Of a stretch of DNA of 64,000 bases, positions 43,355 to 55,460 are shown one piece after another; position 1 is the stretch's first letter, and every line of letters begins with the position of its first letter. The notes beneath the pieces were generated by a model, which worked only from the letters and a program-made list of their open reading frames with translations, was not told the DNA's origin and made no database searches. The stretch covers positions 18,505,208-18,569,207 of the forward strand of contig NC_092642.1 of assembly GCF_039555335.1 (NCBI RefSeq), read 5' to 3'. This DNA comes from Amphiura filiformis (Eukaryota; Echinodermata; Ophiuroidea; Amphilepidida; Amphiuridae). The position numbers were made by a program, and so were the translations under genes.

Positions 43355-46140
43355 ATATAATAATAATAATCTTTCTTTATTGAGGGTAATTCCACTTCAG
43401 TGTCAAGCACTGCTTTCCAAGCAGGCCCTCATACAATTATAAAATACTGTAATACATATTGATACATAGTAAATTTACATCTTACACATGGTAAATCAAT
43501 AACATAATAAATAGTATTGAACTCATATGGCAAAGATTATACAAAATACAAGCTAAAGCTAAAATGTCCTTATAAAAAGTACAATTTATAAGGGAATAGA
43601 AATCCCAAATTATTTAGCAGAAGTATTTGTTCGCGCTTTAAATTGATACAAAGACATATTATTTAATTCTTTGCGGATTTGAGGTGCAATTTCATTCCAA
43701 GTATTAACAGCTCTGGCATGGAATGTACGCTTGCCTGAATTTGAATTACATTTTGGTACAACAAGAGTATTTGATGAATGATTCCTGGTAATATGCATAT
43801 GACTATCATGAACAAATTCAAATTTAGATGATAGATAAGATGGACCCAGGTTTCTTAAACACTTAAAAACTAAAATAAGAAGTTGATTATTCCATCTATC
43901 ATTTAGTTTTATCCACTGTAGTGCACTCATTAAGTTACTTATTGGTGTTCTAATATCAGCAGATAAAATTGTCCTGGCTAGCTGATTTTGTAACACTTGC
44001 AGCCTTGCTTGAGATTCACAAGAAAAATTACTCCATACAGAACTACCATAATCAAATTGAGGCATAACAAGTGCATTTGATAACATAACAATGGTTTGAC
44101 GAGGCAGGAAGTATTTAACACGCCTAATGACACCAATTTTTTTAGAAACATTTTTACATAAATAATCTACATGAGCTGACCAAGAAAGTTTAGAATCAAG
44201 TTTTACTCCAAGATATTTAAACTCGTGAACATGTTCAATAATAAAAGTATCCTCATATGTTAGATTTATATCATTAAACTTTTCAAGCATTTGGTTGGTA
44301 CCAAAGACCATAAGGCCAAAAAAAAAAAATTGTTGTGTTGCCCTCAAGTGGAAAAATTGGAATTTTGGGTCGGGCGGTCGGTTTTTTTTTTTTGTTTTTT
44401 TTTTTTTTTTTAAGATTGAATTACTGCACTGCTCAAATGTATTTTTTGTACACAAAATATATGAAGACAATATCAAATGAGAACATACAGTAAACAGCGA
44501 AAGCGAAGTTTTACCTCGGACAAAAGAAGGCAGGGAATGTCTCCCTTTTGGATATGGAACAGAGCATCGAAATCATCATCCAAAGAAATACTCGCCACTC
44601 GACTAAAGTGCACTTTCTGGCCTACGGAGGCTGTCAAACAAACAGCGTAGCCGTCCATTTTGATCAGCATGCCCGATTCCTACGAGCTGCCTATACGCAC
44701 GGTTCTGAGTGACAGCATGCATACCTTGTTCGTAGAACGTATAGTTCGTGGGCAAAGTTTAAATGAAATTGTTTGATTTTTTGATGAATTTTATTTAATA
44801 AAATTCACGTATATTTTCTTGAATAAATATTCACCAATATCACAATACATTTTTACGTAACAAAAAAATTACCGATATTTTAGAACATTTCTATTTGTGT
44901 CGAGTGCACGGCGAATCCACAGACCGGGCCGGAAGTCTCCTTCTCAGACCTGACAACGTCGTGATTTGCGCTTGTAAACAAATTTGCGAAAGTGAAAAAG
45001 TTCACGACTTGGAAACATATTTTCAGTCTTGCATTTTTGGAAATCTTGATGTATTTTGATATATATGGAGCTCTGAACTGAGTAAAACACTATTCTTCCA
45101 CTGAGAAAGAGGTAAAAGTTTGAAAATGTACAAATGTACGAAATAAAAATAAAAATAAAATAAAAATACCGGTCGGAGATTTGAATGATTTTCGACCAAG
45201 GGCAACAAAACAATTTTTTTTTTTTTTCCTAAACTTGGTCTTATCAACATTTAAAGTAAGTTTGTTTGCATGAAACCAATTTGCTACACTGCAAAGACTT
45301 GACTCTAATTTAGCTTGCAATTCCAAAACATTCTTTCCTTTACACATTAAACTTGTGTCATCTGCGTACATGATAGTTTTACAGTTAACAGCATTAGGCA
45401 TACAATTTACAAAAATAATAAATAACAAAGGACCTAGGATTGATCCTTGCGAATTCCAATATTAACATTTTCAAAGTCAGATAAAGAAGAATTTACACTA
45501 ACTGTTTGAGATCTTTTATACAAATATGATTTAAACCACAGAAGCTCTTTGCCTTGAACACCATATTTTTCAAGTTTTTTAAGTAGTATTTCATGATTGA
45601 CCGTGTCAAAAGCTTTCTTTAAATCAATAAATATAACACCAGTAGCGAATCCACTGTCCATGTTCTTAAGTATAAAATCTTCTACATTAAGTAAAGTTGT
45701 GGTAGTTGAATGGTTGGCACGGAAACCAGATTGATCTTCAGAGAGAAGACCTGCATTAGTCATAAACATATACAATTGATCATGAATGGCCCTCTCAATA
45801 ATTTTGGAAACAATTGGAAGAACAGAAATGGGCCTATAATTTCCAACATCAGTTTTGTCACCTGATTTATAGATTGGTGTTACTTTTGCTTTTTTCCATA
45901 GATCAGGAAAATAGACTTACTTAAAGATATATTACAAATATATGCAAGACAATTTGAAATGTAAGGTCCAGCTAATTTGAGCAGCTTGACATTAAATTCA
46001 TCTAGACCAGTTGATTTATCAATCTTCATATTGCGTATCTGATCAAAAACAAACTCAGGACTAATTTCCATGAATTTAAATGTAGATGATGAATTACATT
46101 GTTGAGAGCATATATGAAACTGCACCTGCCTGCTACCACG
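43355..46140 (-). pseudogene. LINE reverse-transcriptase ORF2, interrupted
   Basis: Minus-strand reading carries KIDKSTGLDEFNVKLLKLAG, GVIFIDLKKAFDTVNHEILL, GSILGPLLFIIFVN and the active site TIMYADDTSLM. It then passes through thumb (FKYLGVKLDSKLSWSAHVDY) and C-terminal parts to a stop at about 43610. Two frame changes occur, near 45880 and 45440. A 916-bp transposon (44314-45229) splits it between LNVDKTKF and VFGTNQ. The 3' end is a TTATTATTATTATA tail at about 43355-43372. Jockey/CR1-like by motif, 5'-truncated. Confidence 0.9.
44314..45229. mobile_element. PIF/Harbinger-like non-autonomous element inside a LINE
   Basis: The left end is GGCC plus an A tract then TTGTTGTGTTGCCC. The right end in complement is GG plus an A tract then TTGTTTTGTTGCCC. 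TAA flanks both sides (44311-44313, 45230-45232), the TWA target of Harbinger elements. Removing it restores the LINE reading. The 65-codon ORF inside (44473-44670, minus) shows no recognised domain. Confidence 0.8.
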
Positions 46141-46874
46141 GTCCCCTGAGCTGGGCCAGAGTCTCTCTGTACAACGTAATGCTGTCTAGGATAGATAGCA
46201 GCCTGGATAGTAGATTTAAAACATGAACTGATGATGCTGAAATAGGTCATCCTTTTTCAACTGACCCAAATATTCAAAGTATCACAAATTTTCTATCATA
46301 CAAATGTTGACCCAATTTTCTGATTTACGGAGATTTTCCTCATTTTGCTTATGTAGGAAAGGGCCATCTTCTCTTGTGTTTGAAACATGCTTTGGCCTCC
46401 AAGCAGTGCTTGGCATATATGCTTCTTAATACAACTGTTATCATGCCTAGATTGGCACTTTTAGGGCCTTCAGTATTTTTAAAATAGTATTAAAATAGCA
46501 ACTGCTATACTATTTTTATGAAGTTTCTTTTCAAATTACCCAACCTATAGAAAAAATCATAAAAATTAATAAAATAATAACAGTAAATGTAAGAATAGAA
46601 TAAAATAAATATTTAAACATAAAATCATAATTCCTGCTCAAGCTTGATTGCCTGCATCTCTGCAGCTTAAGTAACTGGAGTAGAACAGTGGATCTCCTTG
46701 GTTCATGTACCTTCATGGCTACATACAGATTTCTCATAATATGTATACCCCTTTTGCTGGTGTTTACATACACTAAAACACAAACGTAACATAATATGCA
46801 TCAATAATGTTACACTTGCCTCTTTCACATTTATGTTATCTTGGGCACTTGTCTCCATAAACTGGTGGAAACTA

Positions 46875-47585
46875 AGTTCTTATGTTTATCTTCAACTTCA
46901 GGATTAGAACAGCCAGAAACGTGTCCAAAGACCTCTGAACCTGGTTTTTGTCTTTCAATATACTATTATCATTTTGTATTTTGTATTTCTTAAAACTCTT
47001 AGATGCGTTCTGACACTTACATTTTATCTTCAGTGAATGGAATGCCCATGACCTAGTATTGTTGTATACCCCTAGTTTTTTTTTATTATTGGCTGTTATG
47101 ATGGATCTTATATGTCCTAATGACATTGAGTACATAGCACTATGCACACAGCCTTTGAACGTTCTTGCAAATGTTCTAGATTTCAATACACTTGGCTGAG
47201 TAGTTCAGTGTGAAGACTCGCACCTGTTGGTGTTCAAATTCTTATGTTCCATCTTCAACTTCTGGAATACAGCAGCTTGAAGTCCTGTGAATCTTGTTTC
47301 TGTCTTTCAATATACATGTATGTTATCCGTTTTCATTTTGCATTTCTTAACACTCTCTGATGCATTCTGACGCTTTTGATAAAGTCTCATGAGTGAATGG
47401 AATGCCCATGACCTAGTATTGTTGCCTACCCCTAGTTTTTTATTGGCTGTGATGATAGATCTTATATGTCCCAATGACATTGAATGCATAGCACTATGCA
47501 CACAGCCTTTTAACATTCTTGCAAATGTTCTAGATTTTGACACGCTTCACGGTGTGAAGATTCATCTATTGGTGTTTAAATTGTA
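46875..47585. repeat. Direct duplication of a ~340-bp unit with minus-strand ORFs
   Basis: 46875-47205 and about 47243-47585 share long stretches (AATGGAATGCCCATGACCTA, TGCACACAGCC). On the minus strand each keeps an ORF with SRTFAR, KGCVHSAM, SMSLGHIRSIITAN and NNTRSWAFHSL. I do not recognise the protein. The units could be coding exons or a decayed repeat. Confidence 0.55.
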
Positions 47586-47603
47586 ACCCTGGTTTTCTAC
47601 CAC

Positions 47604-47861
47604 CTGACAAATGAAGTATTTGCATTTAAAAGATGTGATACATACTGTGTGTCTGAAACATCTCGGAGTCCAACTTGGTCTGTTTTTCGATGTAAATAGC
47701 ATGTGTGACATTTTCTTAAGCGTGATTCTCTGTCTCCTTGAACGCATGCTATGATTCCAGACTTGGCCTGGAAGCATAATTCCATGAAGTTTTTGTGCAG
47801 TACACGTAATTCCCCTCTGCATCTTTTGGATACAAGATCCAACAGTCGGTCTTGTTTTTTT
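47604..47861 (-). CDS. Possible exon of an unknown protein
   Basis: An 86-codon open stretch bounded by a tgacag acceptor and a gtggta donor, upstream (on the minus strand) of the duplicated ORF units. It reads KKQDRLLDLVSKRCRGELRV and later SRLRKCHTCYLHRKTDQ, basic and Cys-containing. No family recognised. May be chance. Confidence 0.22.
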
Positions 47862-47889
47862 CTGTCAAACAGAATCATATGTTATTTTA

Positions 47890-49034
47890 CGCATGATTCT
47901 GTGTAAAGTGAAAGAAATATGATGGATTGGTAGAAAGATTTATTATATTAATGATATATTTATTATTATCTTTTCACTCATTGCATGATACAAAGAATAA
48001 TGCATAATGAAGATACAAAGAATAATATACAATAAATGATAAAAATTCATTATACAATGATGAGTGACAGAATTACAGTTAGGCCCAGAGGGCTATAGTT
48101 CTGAACTGATAAGCAAATTAATGAAATTAAATGTCCGGTATATGTTTTACAAGTACACATGATAATAAGGTTGAATGAAATTATAAAACATTTAAGAGTA
48201 GCTGTTGTCTATGTTTTTTTCAGTATTGCTTCATTGTTGAGATATAGATAGCAGTTGTGGTTACTATGGTAATAATGCCCCCCCCCCATCGAAATTCATG
48301 ACAAATGAATAAACTCAAATTGCTATCCAATATAGGCCTAGGCCTACCTTGAATTTAAAATCTTCGGAAAGTCATCACAAAAGAAGTTTTGGAAAGTCAT
48401 CATAAACAAATGTAGTTGATTTATATAGCGGTAGTGGTTACCATGCTGATAATGCCCACTCTCCTTCAAAAGTCACCACGAACGGATAAACTAATACCAC
48501 TTTCAAAATATTAGATCACTTCTATTGTGACCTGGGCACATAAAATACAACAAGATAGGGGAGTACAACTATAAGCAGAGCCTGTGAATGTTGTAACCCC
48601 TATCTATATAATTAAATTACATGATTAAACAAATTAAAGACTTTCTAAACAAAAATAAAAATATATTGAATTGTTCAATTTAAATATGAAATTGTAAGGT
48701 GAGAAGATGCGGTGACCTGGCGAGGGAATTCCCCTTTTTCTACAAGCGGTATTAGAAAAAGTTTCTCAGCAAACACGTCAAACAATCGCCTCCAGTTTGT
48801 TCTTTTTATTCATTCAGTAATGATGTTTTTGATTTTATAATAAAATCATACGAAGAATTGCCAAATACGGTCAAAAAAACGGAGTGAAATTTGACTTCAC
48901 CCGCTTCCTGGCGAATCCCAAATTCGACTCCAATAATATTGTTTTTAGAATCTCAGTTTCCACAGATAGCGCTTCTGCACGTGTTGTGTTCGCGAAGCTT
49001 CAAAGTGATCACGCCACTTTGTTTTGAAACGTAC
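47890..49034. other. No gene seen
   Basis: AT-rich sequence with a C-run (48279-48287). No supported exons. Confidence 0.55.
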
Positions 49035-49038
49035 TTAG

Positions 49039-50118
49039 GGCAGAGTAATGGGAGAGAACATGGACCTTTTCGAGGTTCATTATTTCTGAATTGTATGTCC
49101 AAAGTATCAAAAACTAATTTTGGAATGGAAATGAGTCAAGGAATCCCATGACGTCAGATTTGTTCAAAAATATCAAGTTTTTGAAAAAATCACAAAAAAT
49201 CACTTTTTTACCCCAATTTTTTTGTGACAACTTAGAAAAAAATCCGTTCGGAGTAAAAAAAAATCAGTTAGCTTTTCATGAAGAAGAGACATGAACTTAG
49301 GGAAGGTTTTTTATTTTTTTTTGAAATTTGTCTCTTTTTTCAAATATTGAAAAAATTTGTAAAAACCCATTTTGTCACTCTATTAAGCTAAAAATTGCAC
49401 ATAATGGTGTATATTTTTGTTTAAAACAAATATTTTGAAAAAATGAAAAAACCTTCCCTAGACTTTGATGTACTCTAAAGGATAGTGCAAAAAGTTTACC
49501 ATTTGCTTGCATATTTTTCGAGTTATCTTGTCACAAAAATCGCGCAATATTGTCAAAAGTGAACTCTGAGAAATCAACGTTTTAGTAAAAAAATGTCAAA
49601 ATTATGCACAAAACGTCCTTAAATTTTAAAACGGTAAGACTTTCACACTTGTAAAAGCTGTATCTGGTGCATGGTCTTAATATGCATCTTTTTGCACCAA
49701 TGAATCTATAATGTCTGCTTTCAGTGCGCCAAAATTCAAAATAATTAAAAAATCTAAGTGGCATTTTGACTGCAAATTTTTGTTTTGTTTACACCACATT
49801 TGCTGGCGTTAACAACATACCGATCGTCTTGACTGCGTTGGACATAAAGTTACGCTGTCACGCTTGACGCGAATCGCAATCACAATATTTCGCATTCGCG
49901 CATTTCTGACTCATTATTTCCCGCCAATTTACTAAGCTGTCTTGAGCCATGTGACTTTTTAGAGTTGAAAAGAGTGAAATAAATCAAGCAAAAATACGTA
50001 TAAATATTAGCAAGTTGTATTTTATCAGTTTCAAGTGATAGAATACATCTTAGTGTTGATAAATATCCAAAAATCTCAAATTCGGTCGTGGACGAATGTG
50101 TCTTCCATTACTCTGGCC
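49039..50118. mobile_element. TTAA-flanked transposon, copy 2 (inverted)
   Basis: Reverse-oriented copy of 15485-16709: left end GGGCAGAGTAATGGGAGA, right end TCTTCCATTACTCTGGCC. The right flank is TTAA (50119-50122); the left is TTAG, a one-base change. It keeps a short ORF homologous to the one in copy 1. Confidence 0.82.
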
Positions 50119-50272
50119 TTAAGGGCACACTCCACTAACTGATACGATATAAAAATACAAGATTTGAATGAAAAGTGTAAAATCACTTTTTTCATTTTCA
50201 CTTCTCATCACATAAGGTAATTATGAGTATTAACATTTTGCACCATAAAATAATTTGTAAACACTGAAAGCA

Positions 50273-50590
50273 TTAAGAGCAATGATGTACAACTTTAAAA
50301 TGACATTTTGAAATACCACAGAGGTGGAAGAAAACAGCGCGTACAACAGAGATAATGTTAATTGGTAAGATCATTGGGGATATTTGGTAAAAGTTGACTT
50401 TGAAACCATTTGACACATCACTATTCATTTCATCGTGGTAATCTTCACTCCCAGTTTTTGATTGGAAACAAAGCAGCGCATCATCAATGAAACCATCTCT
50501 TGTTCCAGCATGGAGTAAAATGTTACCTGTAGGGATATGGAATCCACCTACACCACCAATGAGCCAGCATTTGTTGACTGTGATTTGCAT
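50273..50590 (-). CDS. Unrecognised 105-codon ORF
   Basis: Starts MQITVNKCWLIGGVGGFHIP and includes HAGTRDGFIDDALLCFQ. No domain recognised, and its start abuts a TTAA junction at 50590. It may be chance or part of an older element. Confidence 0.15.
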   Translation of the reverse strand: MQITVNKCWLIGGVGGFHIPTGNILLHAGTRDGFIDDALLCFQSKTGSEDYHDEMNSDVSNGFKVNFYQISPMILPINIISVVRAVFFHLCGISKCHFKVVHHCS

Positions 50591-50593
50591 TAA

Positions 50594-50770
50594 GGGGGTA
50601 CTACACCTCTGGTCAATTTTGTGCCTATTTTTGCATTTTTCTCAAAAATTATAGCGCATTGGTGAAAAGTAAGATATGTATATTATAGGGGCAAGGACTA
50701 CAACCACTGCACTGAAAATTCAGCAACTCAAGGCAAGTAGTTTCATCTATGTTTCATCTAAATAAATAAA
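50594..50770 (+). mobile_element. Left end of another TTAA-type element
   Basis: TTAA (50590-50593) is followed by GGGGGTACTACACCTCTGGT and CAATTTTGTGCC. I find no matching right end in the window, so this is a fragment or the partner has decayed. Confidence 0.5.
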
Positions 50771-51512
50771 TGGACAACCGGTAGGTCTTAGTTTTTTAAT
50801 TTTCATTAGATAGTTGTGTCTTTGGCTATGATAAACTTGACCCAATCCTACTTGACCCAAACTAAACGTTTTCGTTCTTTGAAATGCACAAATTTGCTAA
50901 TTTGAAATGACATGAAATAGTAAAACAATTGATGATGAGGTTTTTGTATTTGCCGGTGCACATGTACCGAGATGATATACAGCGACTTGGCACGGTCATT
51001 GGTAACCATTTATCAATTTCATGATTAAAATAAAATCAATAATCCAAAGTGCACATTTTATATATAATTTTTGAGACTTAAGAATTTTGGGAGAATCATC
51101 ACCTTAAAGTGATTAAATATAGGTGCTTTCACCTTAAGGTTGGTCTGAACCATGGAATTATGAAAAACGTTTTGGTCTTGCACCTTCTAAATTGTTGATC
51201 TAAAGTGTATAAAAGTAGAATGGAAATGACCTGACAAATCCAACGGTGACATCAGATTTATGTAACTATGCTTACTTTTGGAGAAAATCATCAAAAAGCG
51301 TGATTTTGACCCAAAATTTGATGTACACCGTAACTAATTATATTTTCAGTAAAAAAGATTCATCTTATTGATTTTCAAAAACTTAGGTATGAAAATCTGG
51401 GATCCGTTTTTTTATTTTTTTGAATTTTGACCATCTTTTAGAAATATTTGATAAAAATGGTGGAAATTTGACAGTTTCAGCCTAATGTAGGCAATAAAAA
51501 AAAAAAAAAAAA

Positions 51513-51893
51513 AAGCGCAGTGATTTATAGTGCGCTACGCACAGGCACAACGCCTAGACGTTGATCCACAAGCCTCAGCACACTTTACAGGTTGTCGCTG
51601 ACCACTACGGCCCCGCATCATTCCACAAACCATTAAACAACAAATCAGGGACTTAGCTGCTTCAAGAGCGCACACCCTAGACATTCCACAAATAACCATC
51701 GCAACCAGGATCAGCTCCCCGAGTTTCGTACGGGTTACAACGAGACAAATTAGCAGTGAGTTCCTTGTCCAGGGGAATTTCAAGCCAACTCAATTTTTCC
51801 ACGTGAGCGTATAGGCACCGCCAGGGTTCGAACCCGCTACCTCTCGTACCACAGTCGAACGCCTTATCGATTGAGCTAACTTGACTGCTATGG
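51513..51893 (-). mobile_element. tRNA-derived SINE
   Basis: On the minus strand the head has an A box (TTAGCTCAATCGATAAGG) and a B box (GGTTCGAACCC) with tRNA-like spacing. A ~300-bp body follows and ends at GCGCACTATAAATCACTGCG next to a homopolymer run. The cloverleaf is too degraded for a working tRNA gene. Confidence 0.8.
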
Positions 51894-52107
51894 CTGTCAA
51901 ATACTGGTGTAAATTCTTGTTTTTTGACGGAAATTTAAAAAAATGAAAAAAACGGCTCCCAGAGGAAAAGGCTTGTACGAAAAATTGAAAACATGCACGA
52001 AAATGAACATGTTTTAATTGCTGTTTTCTATCAAAAGTGGCAGTAGACCGCTATCAAACAACCCTTGTTTTCAAATGTGATCATCTTGATTCCTGCAATG
52101 CACGCAG

Positions 52108-52302
52108 CTATAATATTTACAGTAATTTCTTGGCCAAACTGGAACATGCGCGTTGCGTCCATGTAGCGTACTAAGCGTGTACGCAATGTAAGGCGCGTCT
52201 ATGCTTACTTCTGTACCACGCTATATTCGCATGTGTTTATCGCGGAGCCACTAGCGTTTATAGTGTTCCAGTTTGGCCAAGAAATTACTGTAAATATTAT
52301 AG
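52108..52302. mobile_element. MITE with perfect 39-bp inverted termini
   Basis: 52108-52146 and 52264-52302 are exact reverse complements (beginning CTATAATATTTACAGTAATT). The exact match suggests recent insertion. TA may be the target duplication within the CTATAA ends. No ORF. Confidence 0.9.
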
Positions 52303-53054
52303 TAGTCGTAATTAAGATACTACTTCCGCATGTTTTACCAAAATCCAAGCAATATTTTCCATAAAAAAGAGAAATATTGTTCATCAAGCCGTATGAATTT
52401 CCCGGCCGGCCATGTCTTTGGTGAGAGATGTTGTTTTGAAGTCTCGCACGAGGTACAGGGCAGGGTGAAACGCACGCGTGTTATTAGTAGTGCGCGGGAA
52501 ACGCGGTTAGGCTTTTTGCATTTTGCGTCCGGCGCGGGGCAAACATATGCGCCCTTTAGCAATGAGATTGGCAAGATTTCCCCGCCATTGACCATGTGGA
52601 CGATTTCAGATGGAAAATGGTGCAATACCATATTTAAAAATGATAGAAATTTGGTAAAAAAATTAAAAACCTGAAATTTTTCAGTTTGTACACAGACTAA
52701 TGAATATAGAATTCAAGAAAACTGGAATTCGTCATTTTTAAAACATGCCATGGTTCAGACCAACCTGCAAAATGAACTCAGCCGAAAGTAAAACCTGCCC
52801 ATAGCAAGACTATATAAAAACAAAACCATTTTTGTGACCTGGCCGCCTTCCTATCACCCGGTCAAAGATCGTATACGTGCACTATCGAGAAATCATCAAA
52901 TAGTGTTTCCAAAACAAAAATACGGCAATTGCATGTTCATTAAAAGACCTTATTATAACAATATATTATGGATGCAAAACCTAAGTATATGAAGGGACAT
53001 GTATAAAACAAATGTTATCGGTGATGGCATTTCATCTCGTATTGGAAGGAACTC

Positions 53055-53330
53055 TTTATGGAAGCTTAAAATCAAAACGCTATCATCGTAAAACACAGGC
53101 AAATTGCCGGTAATGATCAAAACAAAAGTTAATTAAAATAAATGAAAGTTGCTTATAGATATACAAATCTATAGCAAAATTATGAGATAACAATTCGATC
53201 ACCGATTAAAATAAAGATAAATTATTTAAAATTATATATATTAAAAATAGCAAATAACCTCCTTGATGGGAGTTCCCACCAAGGGGTTTGGTTAATTTAA
53301 AATTAACCGATCATACCTAATTTGAGAACC
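53055..53330. repeat. Direct repeat, left copy
   Basis: Homologous to 54822-55120 with many changes. Shared words: TTATGGAAGCTTAAA, GATTAAAATAAA, GGTTAATT and AATTAACC. A palindromic TTGATGGGAGTTCCCACCAA lies near its end. Confidence 0.75.
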
Positions 53331-54170
53331 AAAATCAAGTCAAGTTGTTTATGCAGTTCCATATATGTAGAAAGTAAATCGACTGTCTTCTTTGGTCACA
53401 AAATGGCCCCAAAATTGTTTTTGGTTCTTCCTTTCCTTGTCAAAAAAACATACACATGTATGTTACATGTGAAAACCTGGTACATTTATGACATTGAAAG
53501 AATAGAATATATAATATATGGGCCTTTTCTTTTCTGCATTAATATATAATTATAATTCATGAATTAGCATACAATGTTGTAATATAGCACACCATAATTC
53601 AACTGTTGTATGATTGTCCGAATTTGCAATTGATTTATTATTGGCCTAATTTCCTTAATTTGAATTTGGATGGATTAATTTTGACTTGAAAACATGACAA
53701 CGCTGCATAAAGCGGGCCTAATAAATAAATCGGTGGCAGATACCCAAACCTGAAAAATTTGAATTAAAGAATAAATAAACGTGCAAAAATTATGAACAGC
53801 CTAATGGACAATCCGGCCTAGGCCTATACAATCTATTCGCCTTTTTTTTCACTCATTGTATCATCAAATTTTGATTTCAAAATCACATTCCAAAACTTAT
53901 AATTCAATACAATTTCCAAAATATATACAAAATAAAATCACAAAATTTTTGTAAATTAATTTTTCAATTATAATATAGAATTTGGCCTAGACCTACAACA
54001 ACAGCTGGTAACAATCATTATTTACAAAACCGCCTTTGGCATTCAAAACAAAGAGGGTGACGGTTGGAAGCGGTTGAGGATGCCCATTCCCTCACTCCTG
54101 GACCAAATTAAATCCAGACTTCTCACCTGTGACTGATTGGATTCACATGGAGAAATATTTTTAATTAGGC

Positions 54171-54789
54171 CTAATTATACCAATAGTCCATGAAATTTTG
54201 GAAGTTTGGCTGTGGCTGTACTGGCTCCTCCGTCACCACCTCCAGTAAAGTCCCATCAGGCAGCTGTGCTCTTTCTGTTACCAATCGGTATAAATTTCGT
54301 CCAAATCTACTCGGTGGCCCTTCGCTAAAACTATATTCCGCCTCGTCGGTCATCCGTCTCATCATCCGCATCCTTCCCCTGACGTCTCCTGCCCGGAGAT
54401 GGTGGATCTCCCCAGGCAAGGTGGGGATGGATATCAAACTTGGAATTGGCCAACGAGTGTAAGGGGGAAGGGGGGGGCTGTAGATTTGGACGCTGAGGCA
54501 TGTGAGGTGGTGGTGTTGCTGAAGAAGAAGTTGAAGTGGTGTTGACTTCTGGCTCTTCTGTCTTCGTCAGCAGGTCTTCCATGTCTTCCTCATTGACCTC
54601 AAACATCATGTGATCTATTGGTATTGGGGATGGACAGGAGGTAGATGTTTGTAAGGGGACTGGTGAGATGCATCTAGTTGTTGTAGATGGGATAGAAGAT
54701 GTGCTTGCAGGGAGTTCGAATCTTGGGCTGTGGGAACACTCCCTTTCATGCATGGATAGTTCTTGTTTTGATCTAGTGCGGTTCCCCAT
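54171..54789 (-). pseudogene. Pro/Ser-rich ORF pair in two frames
   Basis: Minus strand. ORF 54789-54331 begins MGNRTRSKQELSMHERECSH and is Pro/Ser/Thr-rich with an acidic EVNEEDMEDLL patch. ORF 54437-54171 in another frame has GRNLYRLVTERAQLPDGTLL and ends NFMDYWYN. The frames overlap by about 105 bp, so one frameshift would link them. Composition looks coding, but I recognise no domain. It lies between two direct repeats and may be the body of a short retroelement. Confidence 0.45.
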
Positions 54790-54821
54790 GCAATGCTTGC
54801 AAGTGTGAAAGATCTTGTGTT

Positions 54822-55120
54822 TTATGGAAGCTTAAAGCCTTAAAAATTGTGATCATCATCAAAACTCACAACAAGATTTTGTCGGCCGTAAATCGCAGGC
54901 GATGATGAAGATGAAAGTTGTTTAAAACAAATGAAAGGTGCTTATCAGCAAATCAATATCAAAAATACGAGATGACGATCCGATCCGATTAAAATAAAAA
55001 TAAATTATTTTGCCATAAAAAATAGCAAAATAGCCTCCTTGGTGGGAATTCCCACCAAGCGGCTTGGTTAATTCAAAATTAATTAATTCAAAATTAACCA
55101 ATCATACCTAAATTATTGAT
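54822..55120. repeat. Direct repeat, right copy
   Basis: Matches 53055-53330 in the same orientation, with TTGGTGGGAATTCCCACCAA near its end. No TG/CA termini or target duplication found, so LTR identity is unproven. Confidence 0.75.
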
Positions 55121-55460
55121 CCAAGCCCGAGAGAAGTATGATCATAAGGCCGCTCTCCAAATATCTTGACCTTCCTTTTCGGATGCCCCAGAAGAAGTGT
55201 GTTGTTTGAGAATTTTGACATGTTCCAATGATTACCGTCCACGTAATTCTTTCCTAAATCGCGCAAGCATAGGGCCGGCAGGATATCAAGCTTTTCGCCG
55301 GTTTGCATGGTCTGATAAGCATCAGATGATTGGCATGTGGTTACAAAAGAAATGGTCAATGCATTTGATTGCTGTTTCATTCTGATTGGCCATTCAATCC
55401 CTTACACTGAACACATAGTAGAAGTAACATATGGGTAAGTCCATATGATATCAAGGAGGT

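Larger units (their letters stand above)
51136..52765. mobile_element. TTAA-type element hosting a SINE and a MITE
   Basis: The left end GGTTGGTCTGAACCATGGAA is preceded by TTAA. The right end is CATGCCATGGTTCAGACCAA followed by CC, where TTAA is lost. Inside are a tRNA-derived SINE and a 195-bp MITE. A second broken copy ends at 22155. Confidence 0.75.

Noticed and set aside
51810..51890. tRNA gene on the minus strand
   Set aside because: A and B boxes are present, but the stems do not pair as a full cloverleaf and a longer body follows, so it is a SINE head.
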